Shown: piece after piece, positions 1 to 8,649 of the stretch
Numbering within the stretch: the first letter of the stretch is position 1
Layout of the letters: each line of letters opens with the position of its first letter
Source of the DNA: Martelella limonii
GTDB lineage: Bacteria > Pseudomonadota > Alphaproteobacteria > Rhizobiales > Rhizobiaceae
Reading direction: 5' to 3'
Length of the DNA stretch: 64,000 bases
NCBI RefSeq assembly: GCF_013344475.1
Contig: NZ_JABUOU010000001.1
Location: 1,054,001 to 1,118,000 of the forward strand
Program-made: the position numbers and the translations under genes
Notes under the pieces: generated by a model
Told to the model about the DNA's origin: nothing
Databases searched by the model: none
Seen by the model: the letters and a program-made list of their open reading frames with translations, nothing else

Positions 1-581
1 AGAAGATCCTCGCCACCGGCCGTCAGCTGGTGACGAAGGGCGGCTTCAATGCTGTCGGGCTATCCCTGATCCTCAATGCCTCAGGCGTCCCGAAGGGGTC
101 TTTTTACTACTACTTCCCGTCAAAGGAGGCTTTCGGAGAGGCGCTGCTGCAGGACTATGTAGCGGAGTACCGGACGCGCCTCGATCAGTTGATGAAGATG
201 GACTTAACGGCAGCGGAAAAGCTGATGACCTTCTGCGCCGCCTGGCTTGACCAGGAACGCCAGGCGGGACTGGTCAGCACCTGTCTCGTGGTCAAGCTCG
301 GCGCCGAAGTTGCCGACCTATCGGAGAGCATGCGCAAAGTGCTCGATGATGGCGTGACGATTTTGATCGCGATCCTGGCAGATCTGCTGCGGGAGGGCGC
401 CCGCGACGGCTCCCTTCTGCCGCAGCACGATCCCGATGCAGTGGCTGAAGCGCTCTACGCCGAATGGCTGGGTGCTGCGATCCTGTCGAAACTCGCTGCT
501 GATCAACGCCCGCTGGAGCGGGCAATGAACGATACGAAAGCGCGTCTGATCGCGGACGCGCGCAAAGGAGAAAACCAATGA
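1..581 (+). CDS. TetR family transcriptional regulator (5' end outside window)
   Basis: This is a repressor-type DNA-binding protein. The frame is open from base 3, and the residues before the first GTG (base 30) read as normal TetR helix 1, so the true start lies upstream of the window. The helix-turn-helix ends in the typical GVPKGSFYYYFPSKEAFG block, followed by an all-helical ligand-binding domain. The stop codon overlaps the ATG of the next gene (ATGA), so the two are translationally coupled and the regulator probably controls the reductase that follows. The ligand is unknown. The family call is strong; the control relationship is inferred from arrangement alone. Confidence 0.9.
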   Translation, partial: KILATGRQLVTKGGFNAVGLSLILNASGVPKGSFYYYFPSKEAFGEALLQDYVAEYRTRLDQLMKMDLTAAEKLMTFCAAWLDQERQAGLVSTCLVVKLGAEVADLSESMRKVLDDGVTILIAILADLLREGARDGSLLPQHDPDAVAEALYAEWLGAAILSKLAADQRPLERAMNDTKARLIADARKGENQ

Positions 582-1558
582 AAGCTGCAGTTCACGACGT
601 TTTTGGCGAACCGAAAGACGTTATTGAAACCCGCGAGGTTGCCTTGCCGGAACCTTCTGCAGGCGAGGTGCGGGTTGCAACGCTCCTCTCGCCGATCCAC
701 AATCACGATCTCTGGACGATCCGCGGCAATTACGGCTACAAGCCGCCCCTGCCCGGCGCGATCGGCGGATCGGAAGCCGCAGGTATCGTCGACGCTGTCG
801 GTGAAGGCGTCGACACGGCGCTTGTCGGAAAGCGTGTTGCCATTGCAGGCGTACACGGAACCTGGGCGGAACACTTCATCGCGCCCGCTGCCGGCGTGCT
901 GCCGCTGCCCGAGCAGATTTCCGACGCGATGGGCGCGCAGCTGATCGCGATGCCGTTCTCCGCCATTTCAATGCTCGATATGCTGAAGGCCGGCAAGGGC
1001 GACTGGATCATCCAGACGGCTGCCAACGGTGCTGTCGGGCGGGTGATGGCCATCCTGGCCGAGGCCCGCGGGGTTCACCTCCTGAACCTTGTGCGGCGCG
1101 ATGAGGCCGCCGCAGACCTTCGCGCTGAAGGCATCAAGAATGTCGTGTCCACTTCGGCCGATGGCTGGAAGGACGAGGCGCGGAAGATCATCGGTGAAGG
1201 CCGCGTCATGTCCGCAATCGATTCCGTCGGCGGCGATATTGCCGCAGATCTGGTCGACCTTCTCGCATCCGACGGTGAGTTGGTCGTTTTCGGCACCGCG
1301 ACTGGTGCGCCTATGCCGCTCTCATCGGGCGCCCTGATCATGAAGCAGATCACGGTCAAGGGCTTCTGGGGCGCGCGCGTCAGCGCCGAAATGGAGCCCG
1401 ACAAACGCATCCGCCTGATCACCGAACTGGTCACACTCGCGGCAAAAGGTGTTTTGACGCTTGATGTTGGCGGCATTTTCCCGCTCGACCAGGTGAAGGA
1501 AGCGATGGATGCAAGCCTGACGCCCGGCCGCGCCGGCAAGGTGATGCTGAAGCCTTAA
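578..1558 (+). CDS. MDR-superfamily zinc-type alcohol dehydrogenase-like reductase
   Basis: This 326-residue medium-chain dehydrogenase/reductase has an N-terminal GroES-like fold (IGGSEAAGIVDAVGEGV) and a nucleotide-binding fold starting near IIQTAANGAVGRVMAIL. It lacks the cysteine-rich structural zinc loop and the usual zinc-binding GHE motif, so it belongs with the zinc-free quinone oxidoreductase/enoyl reductase branch rather than true alcohol dehydrogenases. It probably uses NADPH to reduce quinones or enoyl/enal compounds. It overlaps the upstream TetR gene by four bases and ends before a hairpin shared with the convergent operon. The substrate cannot be named from sequence. Confidence 0.85.
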   Translation: MKAAVHDVFGEPKDVIETREVALPEPSAGEVRVATLLSPIHNHDLWTIRGNYGYKPPLPGAIGGSEAAGIVDAVGEGVDTALVGKRVAIAGVHGTWAEHFIAPAAGVLPLPEQISDAMGAQLIAMPFSAISMLDMLKAGKGDWIIQTAANGAVGRVMAILAEARGVHLLNLVRRDEAAADLRAEGIKNVVSTSADGWKDEARKIIGEGRVMSAIDSVGGDIAADLVDLLASDGELVVFGTATGAPMPLSSGALIMKQITVKGFWGARVSAEMEPDKRIRLITELVTLAAKGVLTLDVGGIFPLDQVKEAMDASLTPGRAGKVMLKP

Positions 1559-1583
1559 ACAGAAGCAACAACGCCTCCTGAAA

Positions 1584-1622
1584 GAAGTGGCTCGGATTGT
1601 CTCAACAATTTCGGGCCTCTTC
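1584..1622. terminator. Bidirectional hairpin between convergent genes
   Basis: An imperfect inverted repeat runs from GAAGTGGCTCGGATTGT on the left to ACAATTTCGGGCCTCTTC on the right, with a very short loop. It lies between the reductase stop (1558) and the end of the minus-strand hydrolase (1667). A T run is lacking, so termination efficiency is uncertain. Confidence 0.5.
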
Positions 1623-1666
1623 TGACGGTGTATCTGCGCCTCGGAAATGGCGGAGCTAGGGTGTGC

Positions 1667-2518
1667 TTACGCGTTCCAGGCGATCGTCTTCTGGGATTGC
1701 TCGCCGAGGCCTTCGATACCGAGGCGCATTCGCTGGCCTTCCTTGAGATAGATCGGCGCAGGCTTCTGGCCCATGCCGACGCCGGGCGGCGTGCCGGTGG
1801 AGATGATGTCGCCAGGCTGCAGGCTCATGAACTGCGACAGATAGCTGACGAGATGGCGCACGCCGAAGACCATCGTCCTGGTCGAGCCGTCCTGATAGCG
1901 GTGGCCATCGACCTCGAGCCACATGGCAAGGTCCTGGGGATCATCGATCTCGTCGCGCGTGACCAGCCAGGGACCGATCGGGCCGAAGGTATCGGCGCTC
2001 TTCCCCTTGACCCACTGGCCTGAGCGCTCGATCTGGAATTCTCGCTCGGACAGGTCGTTGACCACGCAATAACCGGCGACGTGATCCATCGCATTGGCCT
2101 CATCGACATAGCGGGCTTCCTTGCCGATGACGACGCCGAGTTCGACCTCCCAGTCGCTCTTCTTCGAGTTTCTGGGAATGCGGACATCATCGTTCGGGCC
2201 GACGATGGCGCTGGTCGCCTTCATGAAGATGATCGGCTCCTCGGGGATCGCAGCACCCGTTTCGGCGGCGTGGTCGGCATAGTTGAGACCGATGCAGATG
2301 AATTTGCCGACGCTGCCGACGCAGGGACCGATACGGCTTTCCCCCGGCAGCACCGGCAGGCTGGCGATATCTGCAGCGCGGATGCGTGACAGGCCATGGT
2401 CTGAAAGCGCCTCTCCCGCAATATCGGCGACAATCGCGGATATGTCGCGATAACTGCCATCGGTGTGGAGGATGGCAGGGCGCTCGGCGCCCCTTGCGCC
2501 GACTCGTAGCAGTTTCAT
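1667..2518 (-). CDS. FAH-family hydrolase, probable 2,4-diketo-3-deoxy-L-fuconate hydrolase
   Basis: This 283-residue fumarylacetoacetate-hydrolase-family protein has family landmarks including FICIGLNYADHAAE, the metal-ligand block DWEVELGVVIGKEAR, and the C-terminal DIISTGTPPGVG. In non-phosphorylative L-fucose pathways a member of this family cleaves 2,4-diketo-3-deoxy-L-fuconate to pyruvate and L-lactate. It is the last gene of the minus-strand operon and sits 15 bases after the L-fuconate dehydratase gene, which is the main basis for the specific reaction. Ureidoglycolate lyase-like annotation is the usual generic alternative. Family is certain; substrate is inferred from the neighbours. 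Confidence 0.85.
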   Translation of the reverse strand: MKLLRVGARGAERPAILHTDGSYRDISAIVADIAGEALSDHGLSRIRAADIASLPVLPGESRIGPCVGSVGKFICIGLNYADHAAETGAAIPEEPIIFMKATSAIVGPNDDVRIPRNSKKSDWEVELGVVIGKEARYVDEANAMDHVAGYCVVNDLSEREFQIERSGQWVKGKSADTFGPIGPWLVTRDEIDDPQDLAMWLEVDGHRYQDGSTRTMVFGVRHLVSYLSQFMSLQPGDIISTGTPPGVGMGQKPAPIYLKEGQRMRLGIEGLGEQSQKTIAWNA

Positions 2519-2533
2519 GATCCTATTCCCTGA

Positions 2534-3820
2534 TTACGACGCCTTGGGCATCGTGTGTGCAAAATTGCGTATCGTTTCCGGTTTCATCTCGATGGAGAAG
2601 CCCGGCTTTTCCGGCGGCATGTAGGCAGCCCGTTCGATCCGGCAGGGGTCGACGAAGTGCTCGTGCAGATGATCGACATATTCGATCACCCGCCCCTCCT
2701 TGGTGCCGGAGACGACGAGATAGTCGATCATCGACAGATGCTGGACATATTCGCAGAGCCCGACGCCGCCGGCATGCGGCCAGACCGGAAGGCCGAATTT
2801 CGCGGCCATCAGCAGCACCGACAACACCTCGTTCAACCCGCCGATGCGGCAGGCATCGATCTGGACGATGTCGATCGCGCCGCCGGCGATGAACTGCTTG
2901 AACAGGATGCGATTCTGGCACATTTCGCCGGTCGCGACCTTGACCGGCACCACCGCCTCACGGATTTTCCTGTGGCCGGCGACATCGTCCGGGCTTGTCG
3001 GCTCCTCGATGAAATAGGGCCGGAAGGCGCTGAGCGCCCTCACCCAGTCGATCGCCTGATCAACCTCCCAGACCTGGTTGGCGTCGATCATCAGCGTGCG
3101 ATCCTCGCCGATCACCTCGCGCACAATCTTCAGCCGCGCCACATCCTCGTCGCGATCCTGCCCGACCTTCATCTTGATATGGGTGAAGCCGGCATCGACC
3201 GCTTCCTGCGCCAGACGCCGGAGCTTGTCATGGCTGTAGCCGAGCCAGCCTGCGGAGGTCGTGTAGCAGGGATAACCGTTCGTCTTCAGTTCCGCGATGC
3301 GCTCTGCCTTGCCGGCCTCCGCCTTGCGGAAGATGGCGAGCGCTTCCTCCGGCGTGATCGCGTCGGTCAGGTAACGGAAATCGACGATCGAAACGAGCTG
3401 TTCCGGCGTCATATCGGCGACGAGCTGCCAGACCGGCTTGCCTGCCGCCTTCGCCATCAGGTCCCAGGCGGCGTTGACAACGGCGCCCGTCGCCAGATGC
3501 ATGGCGCCCTTGTCCGGCCCGATCCAGCGCAGCTGGCTGTCGCCGGTGACATGGCGCCAGAAGCGGCCGGGATTTTCGGCAATCCAGTCGAGCGAGAGCC
3601 CCCTCAACCGGGCCTCCAGCGCGCGGATCGCGGCGCAGACGACCTCATTGCCACGGCCGATCGTGAAGGTCAGGCCGTGGCCCTCGAGCCCGTCATCCGT
3701 TTTAAGGATGACGTAGGCGGCGGAATAGTCCGGATCGGGGTTCATCGCGTCGGACCCATCAAGCTTGGCCGAGGTCGGGAAACGCAGATCGTGGATGGAA
3801 AGTCCGGTAATGGTGGTCAT
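2534..3820 (-). CDS. L-fuconate dehydratase (enolase superfamily)
   Basis: This 428-residue mandelate-racemase-subgroup enzyme dehydrates L-fuconate to 2-keto-3-deoxy-L-fuconate. The KxK pair is in HIKMKVGQD, metal ligands are in MIDANQVWE, FIEEPTS and KVATGEMCQNR, and the late histidine is in WPHAGGVGLCE. These match L-fuconate dehydratases, including the typical length and the tail KPGFSIEMKPETI. The ATG at 3820 (MTTITGLSIHDLRFPTS) is chosen because the open frame further upstream only reads antisense to nothing recognisable and overlaps the SDR gene. It lies between the SDR and FAH-hydrolase genes of the same pathway. Confidence 0.9.
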   Translation of the reverse strand: MTTITGLSIHDLRFPTSAKLDGSDAMNPDPDYSAAYVILKTDDGLEGHGLTFTIGRGNEVVCAAIRALEARLRGLSLDWIAENPGRFWRHVTGDSQLRWIGPDKGAMHLATGAVVNAAWDLMAKAAGKPVWQLVADMTPEQLVSIVDFRYLTDAITPEEALAIFRKAEAGKAERIAELKTNGYPCYTTSAGWLGYSHDKLRRLAQEAVDAGFTHIKMKVGQDRDEDVARLKIVREVIGEDRTLMIDANQVWEVDQAIDWVRALSAFRPYFIEEPTSPDDVAGHRKIREAVVPVKVATGEMCQNRILFKQFIAGGAIDIVQIDACRIGGLNEVLSVLLMAAKFGLPVWPHAGGVGLCEYVQHLSMIDYLVVSGTKEGRVIEYVDHLHEHFVDPCRIERAAYMPPEKPGFSIEMKPETIRNFAHTMPKAS

Positions 3821-3845
3821 GTCGTGCACTCGGTCTTGCGGTCGC

Positions 3846-4577
3846 TCAGGCGGTCCAGCCGCCATCGATGATATGGGCCTGGCCCGTGGTATAGGTCGCG
3901 CCGGCGAGATAGACGGCGAGATCGGCGATCTCTTCCGGCGTGCCGATACGACCAATGGGCTGGCGGGCGATGAAATCGGTCCGTGCCTTTTCATAGTCGC
4001 CCGTCGCCTTCAGCCGTTCCTGCAGCGAGGGGCTGTCGACCGTTCCGGGGCAGATCGCGTTGCAGCGTATGCCCTTCGTCACATAATCGGCGGCAATCGA
4101 CTTGGTGAGGCCGATCACGGCGGCCTTGGTGGTCGAATAGGCAAAGCGGTTCGGCACGCCCTTCAGCGAGGAAGCGACAGAGGACATGTTGATGATCACG
4201 CCGTGTTCGCGCTCCAGCATGCCCGGCAGGAACGCCCGCACGGTGCGCACCATCGCCTTGACGTTGAGGTCGTAGGCGAAATCGAGATCGCCGTCCTTCA
4301 TGTCCAGAACCGAACCGGCATGGACGACGCCGGCGCAATTGAACAGGATGTCGATCGCGCCGATTTCACGCGCGGCATTGACGACGGCCGCGTCCGACAA
4401 CACGTCCAGAAGCCGTGTGGTGACGCCATCCATGCTTTCCAGCTCGGCGAGTTTCTCGGCGTTGATATCGCTTGCGATCACTCTTGCGCCGGCCCTTGCA
4501 AAAGCCGTGACGGAGGCCGCGCCGATGCCTTGCGCGGCGGCGGTGATGAGGCAGGTCTTGCCGGTGAGGTCAGTCAT
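3846..4577 (-). CDS. SDR oxidoreductase, probable 2-keto-3-deoxy-L-fuconate dehydrogenase
   Basis: This 243-residue classical short-chain dehydrogenase has the cofactor motif AAAQGIGAAS, the structural NNAG-like NCAG, and the active site YSTTKAAVIGLTK. In the L-fuconate pathway this step oxidises 2-keto-3-deoxy-L-fuconate at C4 to the 2,4-diketo acid, normally with NAD. Two starts are possible: an ATG overlapping the upstream stop (4592), or the ATG at 4577, which has AAGGA eight bases ahead and gives MTDLTGKTCLITAAAQ. The latter is preferred. The neighbouring dehydratase and hydrolase support the assigned step. Confidence 0.86.
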   Translation of the reverse strand: MTDLTGKTCLITAAAQGIGAASVTAFARAGARVIASDINAEKLAELESMDGVTTRLLDVLSDAAVVNAAREIGAIDILFNCAGVVHAGSVLDMKDGDLDFAYDLNVKAMVRTVRAFLPGMLEREHGVIINMSSVASSLKGVPNRFAYSTTKAAVIGLTKSIAADYVTKGIRCNAICPGTVDSPSLQERLKATGDYEKARTDFIARQPIGRIGTPEEIADLAVYLAGATYTTGQAHIIDGGWTA

Positions 4578-4588
4578 GGGCGTGTCCT

Positions 4589-5695
4589 TCATGTGATTGT
4601 CTTCTGCGATCCTTCGACCGCCATGCGGGCGATCGCCTCGAAATCCCAGGCGATGCCAAGGCCGGGTTCATCCGATGGTACGGCGCGTCCGTTGCGCATG
4701 GTCATGCCGCAAAGCGTGATCGCGTCGAGCTGTGGAATGTATTCGACCCAGCGCGCATTGGGCACGGCCGCGCAAAGCGACACATGCAATTCCATCAGGA
4801 AGTGGGGCGCGACCGCGACGTTGAAGCATTCCGCCATATGCGCAACCTTGAGCCACGGCGTTATGCCGCCGATGCGGCCGACATCGACCTGGACGATGGA
4901 GCAGGCGCGCCGTTCCAGATATTCGCGGAAATGCGCGGCGGAATAAAGGCTCTCGCCGACCGCGACCGGCACGGATGTGTGGCGCGAAAGCACGGCATGG
5001 CCTTCGATATCGTCGGCCGGCAGCGGCTCTTCCAGCCAGCCGATGTCGAAGCGCTGGTAGACGGCGGCGCGACGCACCGCCTCATCGACATTGAAGGCCT
5101 GGTTGGCGTCGGTGAAGATTTCGAAGGCCGGCCCGACAGCCTCGCGCACCGCGCCGATGCGGGCGGCATCCTCCGAAAGCGGTCGCCCGACCTTGAGCTT
5201 GCAACCCGAAAAGCCGTCGGATTTCGCCCGCACCGCATCCTCGACCAGCGCTTCCGTCTCAAGATGCAGCCAGCCGCCTTCGGTGGTGTAGAGCGGTATT
5301 TCGGACTTCGCGCCTCCCGCCAGGCGATAAAGCGGCAGGCCGAGCCTGACCGCCTTCAGGTCCCAAAGCGCCGTATCGATGGCGGCAAGCGCGATGGATG
5401 TGATTGCGCCGACCGCCGTTGCGTGGGTCAGGAAAGTCAGATCGCGCCAGATGCTTTCGATGTCGAACGCTTCGCGGCCGATCAGCGCCGGCAGCAGCGT
5501 CCGTTCCAGAAGCGCCATCACCGAAGGGCCGCCCGTGCCGATCGTATAGGAATAACCCGTACCGGTAACGCCGTCAGAATCGGTAATGCGCACGATCGGC
5601 GTTTCCTGGGAGACGAAAGACTGGATCGCATCGACGCGCTTCACCTTCGGCTTCAGGTCGACCATCACGATTTCGGCGCGGACGATCTTCCCCAT
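4589..5695 (-). CDS. Mandelate racemase/muconate lactonizing enzyme family protein
   Basis: This 368-residue enolase-superfamily protein is a second, distinct member next to the L-fuconate dehydratase. Visible residues are the KxK pair in GCKLKVGRP, metal ligands in FTDANQAF, WLEEPLP and AVGESLYS, and a late histidine in APHFLMELH. The catalytic set is complete, so it is probably an active racemase or acid-sugar dehydratase, but the substrate cannot be read from these motifs. It overlaps or abuts the SDR gene and follows the ABC ATPase gene by two bases, so it is cotranscribed. It may feed a second sugar acid or epimer into the same pathway. Confidence 0.85.
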   Translation of the reverse strand: MGKIVRAEIVMVDLKPKVKRVDAIQSFVSQETPIVRITDSDGVTGTGYSYTIGTGGPSVMALLERTLLPALIGREAFDIESIWRDLTFLTHATAVGAITSIALAAIDTALWDLKAVRLGLPLYRLAGGAKSEIPLYTTEGGWLHLETEALVEDAVRAKSDGFSGCKLKVGRPLSEDAARIGAVREAVGPAFEIFTDANQAFNVDEAVRRAAVYQRFDIGWLEEPLPADDIEGHAVLSRHTSVPVAVGESLYSAAHFREYLERRACSIVQVDVGRIGGITPWLKVAHMAECFNVAVAPHFLMELHVSLCAAVPNARWVEYIPQLDAITLCGMTMRNGRAVPSDEPGLGIAWDFEAIARMAVEGSQKTIT

Positions 5696-5697
5696 GG

Positions 5698-6789
5698 TCA
5701 GGCCCTCAGGCTCTTGCCGGTGTCGGCGTCGAAGACGTGCAGACGATCGAGGTCGAGGGTGAAGGTCAGTTTCTCGCCATCGGCCAGCGGCCGCGGATCG
5801 AGCATCTTCGCCTGCACCTCCTTGCCGCCCAGCTCGGTGTAGATGATGGTCTCGGTGCCCAGCGGCTCGGAGATCAACACCTGCAGGTCGACCTCCAACG
5901 AGCGGTCCTCGGCATGCAGCGAATGACCCTTCGGCGCGAAGGCGTCCGGACGGAAGCCGATAATGACCTTGTCACCTGACGAGACCTTCGACGCGATATC
6001 GCCAGGCAACGGCACCAGCGCGCCATCGGAGAGCCGCGCCGCGCCGTTCTCGGCAACGCCCTCAAGCTGGTTCATCGGCGGAGAGCCGATGAAGCCTGCA
6101 ACAAAGGTGTTCACCGGGTTTTCAAAGACCTCCGTCGGAGTGCCGACCTGCTCGACATAGCCGTCGCGCATGATCACGATCCGGTCGGCAAGCGTCATCG
6201 CCTCGACCTGGTCGTGGGTGACGTAGATGACCGTGGTCTTGACCCGCTGATGCAGCTTCTTGATCTCGACGCGCATCTGGCCGCGGAGCTTCGCATCGAG
6301 GTTCGACAGCGGCTCGTCGAACAGGAACACATCCGGATGGCGCACGATGGCGCGGCCCATGGCGACGCGCTGGCGCTGGCCGCCGGAAAGATTGGCGGGT
6401 AACCGGTCCATGAAGGGTTCGAGGCCGAGAATGCCTGCCGCCTCGTCGACGCGCGGCTTGATGTCCTCCGGCGTCATGCCGGCGATCTTCAGGCCGAAGC
6501 CGAGATTTTCCCTGACTGTCATGTGCGGATAGAGCGCATAGGACTGGAACACCATCGAGATGTTGCGCGCCCGCGGCGGCAGGGTGTTGACGACCCGGTC
6601 GCCGATGCGGAGCTCTCCGCCGGAAATGTCCTCGAGCCCGGCGATCATCCTGAGCGTCGTCGACTTGCCGCAGCCCGACGGGCCGACAAGGACCACGAAC
6701 TCGTTGTGGGCGACGTCGAGATCGATGCCGTGGACGACTTCAAGCGCGCCGTAGCGCTTGACGATTTTGGAAAGGTGCACTTCGGCCAC
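5698..6789 (-). CDS. Sugar ABC importer ATP-binding protein (UgpC/MsmK type)
   Basis: This 363-residue ATPase energises the neighbouring CUT1-type importer. Walker A is GPSGCGKST, the signature LSGGQRQR and Walker B VFLFDEPLSNLD. The C-terminal third is the TOBE-type regulatory domain normal for MalK/UgpC proteins. The gene abuts the permease genes upstream and the enolase-superfamily gene downstream, in one minus-strand operon whose solute-binding protein is first. The likely substrate is L-fucose, L-fuconate or a related sugar, inferred from the catabolic genes. Confidence 0.93.
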   Translation of the reverse strand: MAEVHLSKIVKRYGALEVVHGIDLDVAHNEFVVLVGPSGCGKSTTLRMIAGLEDISGGELRIGDRVVNTLPPRARNISMVFQSYALYPHMTVRENLGFGLKIAGMTPEDIKPRVDEAAGILGLEPFMDRLPANLSGGQRQRVAMGRAIVRHPDVFLFDEPLSNLDAKLRGQMRVEIKKLHQRVKTTVIYVTHDQVEAMTLADRIVIMRDGYVEQVGTPTEVFENPVNTFVAGFIGSPPMNQLEGVAENGAARLSDGALVPLPGDIASKVSSGDKVIIGFRPDAFAPKGHSLHAEDRSLEVDLQVLISEPLGTETIIYTELGGKEVQAKMLDPRPLADGEKLTFTLDLDRLHVFDADTGKSLRA

Positions 6790-6793
6790 GGGA

Positions 6794-7657
6794 TTATCCT
6801 TTCACGCCGCCGAACGTCAGTCCGGCAATCAGGTGCTTTTGTACGATGAAGGTGAGGATCAGCGCCGGGATGATGATCAGCACGGCCATGGCGCTCATCC
6901 CGGTCCAGTCGACGGTGAACTGGGCGGTGAAGTCCATCAACCCGACCGGCATGGTCTTCGACGCCGTGGTGCGGGTGAGCTGGCTTGCCAGCGCGAATTC
7001 GTTCCAGGCCGTCAGAAAGGCGAAGATGCCGGCAGAGGCGAGGCCCGAACGGGCAAGCGGAAACTCGACCTTCCAGAAGGCCTGCCACCGGGTGCAGCCG
7101 TCGATCTGGGCAGCCTCGGAAAGATCGGCCGGGATCTGCCGGAAGAAACCGTCGGTGAGCCAGATCGTGAACGGGATGTTGATCGCCATGTAGACGAGGA
7201 TCAGGCCGAACTTGGTGTCGATCAGACCGACCTTGCTCCACAGGATGAAGAGCGGCAGCGACAGCGCCACGCCCGGCACGGTGCGCGACAGCATGAACGA
7301 CAGGAACAGCGCGCCCTTGCCCTTGAACCGGTAGCGGGCGAAGGCATAGCCGCCCATCATCCCGACCAGGATCGCGACCACGGTGGAGGTCAGCGAAATC
7401 ACCAGCGAATTGATGAAATAGCGCTCGACCGGCAATCCCTGCTGGCGGTCGGGCAAAAGTCCGAAAATGCCGAGGAAATTATCGAGCGTCCAAACCTGCG
7501 GGATCCAGACCGGCGGGCGGGCCATGACTTCGACATTGGGACGAAAGGCGGTCAGCACCACCCAGGCGCCGGGGACGACCAGGATCATCATCGCGATGAA
7601 CAGCGTGATCCGGAGCAGCCAGCGCTGCCAGGGCTTTTCGATGGTGCGCGCGCTCAT
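6794..7657 (-). CDS. Carbohydrate ABC importer permease (MalG-like)
   Basis: This 287-residue inner-membrane permease has about six hydrophobic segments. The first is ITLFIAMMILVVPGAWVVL. The ATPase-contact loop is EAAQIDGCTRWQAFWKVEFP. The start overlaps the stop of the partner permease by four bases, giving equal expression of the heterodimer. It acts with the adjacent ATPase and solute-binding protein in sugar uptake. Confidence 0.92.
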   Translation of the reverse strand: MSARTIEKPWQRWLLRITLFIAMMILVVPGAWVVLTAFRPNVEVMARPPVWIPQVWTLDNFLGIFGLLPDRQQGLPVERYFINSLVISLTSTVVAILVGMMGGYAFARYRFKGKGALFLSFMLSRTVPGVALSLPLFILWSKVGLIDTKFGLILVYMAINIPFTIWLTDGFFRQIPADLSEAAQIDGCTRWQAFWKVEFPLARSGLASAGIFAFLTAWNEFALASQLTRTTASKTMPVGLMDFTAQFTVDWTGMSAMAVLIIIPALILTFIVQKHLIAGLTFGGVKG

Positions 7658-8556
7658 TGGGCCCCTCCCATGAAGACGCGGGCCTTCGACAGATTGCGGT
7701 AGAACATGATGGTAAAGCCGATCGAAAGCAGGATCGAGATGTAGCCCATGGCGTTCGCCATCCCCATCTGCGCGTTCTGGTATCCGGTGCGCGTCATCAG
7801 CGTCCAGATCAGTTCGGTGCGTCCGGCGGGGCCGCCATTGGTCATGATCTTGACCATGTCATAGGCGCGCGCGACATCGAGCGAGCGGATGGTCATCGCG
7901 ATCCAGATGAACGGCATCAGGAAGGGCAGCGTGATGTGGCGGAACACCTGCAGCGCGTTGCAGCCGTCAACCTTCGCGGCCTCGATCGGCTCCTTCGGCA
8001 TGGCGAGCAGGCCGGCCATCAACAGGATCGCGAAGATCGAGGTCGACATCCACATTTCGGCGACGATGATCGAGAAATTGGCGAGCCAGCCATTGACCAG
8101 CCACGGGATCGGCTTGTCGATCAGATCGAGCGCGAACAGCGCATTGTTCACCAGGCCAACGGAATCGTTGAACAGGTACTTGAACTGGAAGCCCACAAGG
8201 ATCGGCGAGAACATCATCGGAAACATCATGATGGTTCTGAGCGTCCGCTGGCCCCAGGTGATGCGGTTAACGAGCAGTGCCAGACCGAGCCCCAACAGCA
8301 TTTCCAGATTGAGCGCGATGGTGATGAACACCACGGTGCGCCCGAAGGCCCACCAGAAGTCTTCATTGCCGATCAGTCGCCTGTAATTGCGCAGGCCGAC
8401 AAAATTATAGAGCGAGTCCGGCCGCACCAGATTGTAGCTGGTGAAGCTCGTCCAGAACGACACCAGAAGCGGCACCAGCACCACCGCCATAATGACGATG
8501 ATGGCCGGCATCAGCAAAAGATAGGGTGTCGCCTGCGGAGACCTGAAGAACTTCAT
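7654..8556 (-). CDS. Carbohydrate ABC importer permease (MalF-like)
   Basis: This 300-residue inner-membrane permease is the first of the pair. It has several transmembrane segments (the first is YLLLMPAIIVIMAVVLVPLL) and the coupling loop EAAKVDGCNALQVFRHITLP. The gene lies about 90 bases downstream of the solute-binding protein gene and overlaps the second permease gene by four bases. Confidence 0.92.
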   Translation of the reverse strand: MKFFRSPQATPYLLLMPAIIVIMAVVLVPLLVSFWTSFTSYNLVRPDSLYNFVGLRNYRRLIGNEDFWWAFGRTVVFITIALNLEMLLGLGLALLVNRITWGQRTLRTIMMFPMMFSPILVGFQFKYLFNDSVGLVNNALFALDLIDKPIPWLVNGWLANFSIIVAEMWMSTSIFAILLMAGLLAMPKEPIEAAKVDGCNALQVFRHITLPFLMPFIWIAMTIRSLDVARAYDMVKIMTNGGPAGRTELIWTLMTRTGYQNAQMGMANAMGYISILLSIGFTIMFYRNLSKARVFMGGAQ

Positions 8557-8649
8557 GTCGCGCCTTCGGAAAGTTCAGGAAATCGGAAAGTCTGTTCAGC
8601 CGGAGCCGATGACGCCGCCAGCCTTGGCCGGCGGCGTCAGGTGGGCAGG

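Noticed and set aside
2555-3871. 438-codon plus-strand open frame across the fuconate dehydratase gene
   Set aside because: It is a shadow of the dehydratase on the opposite strand.
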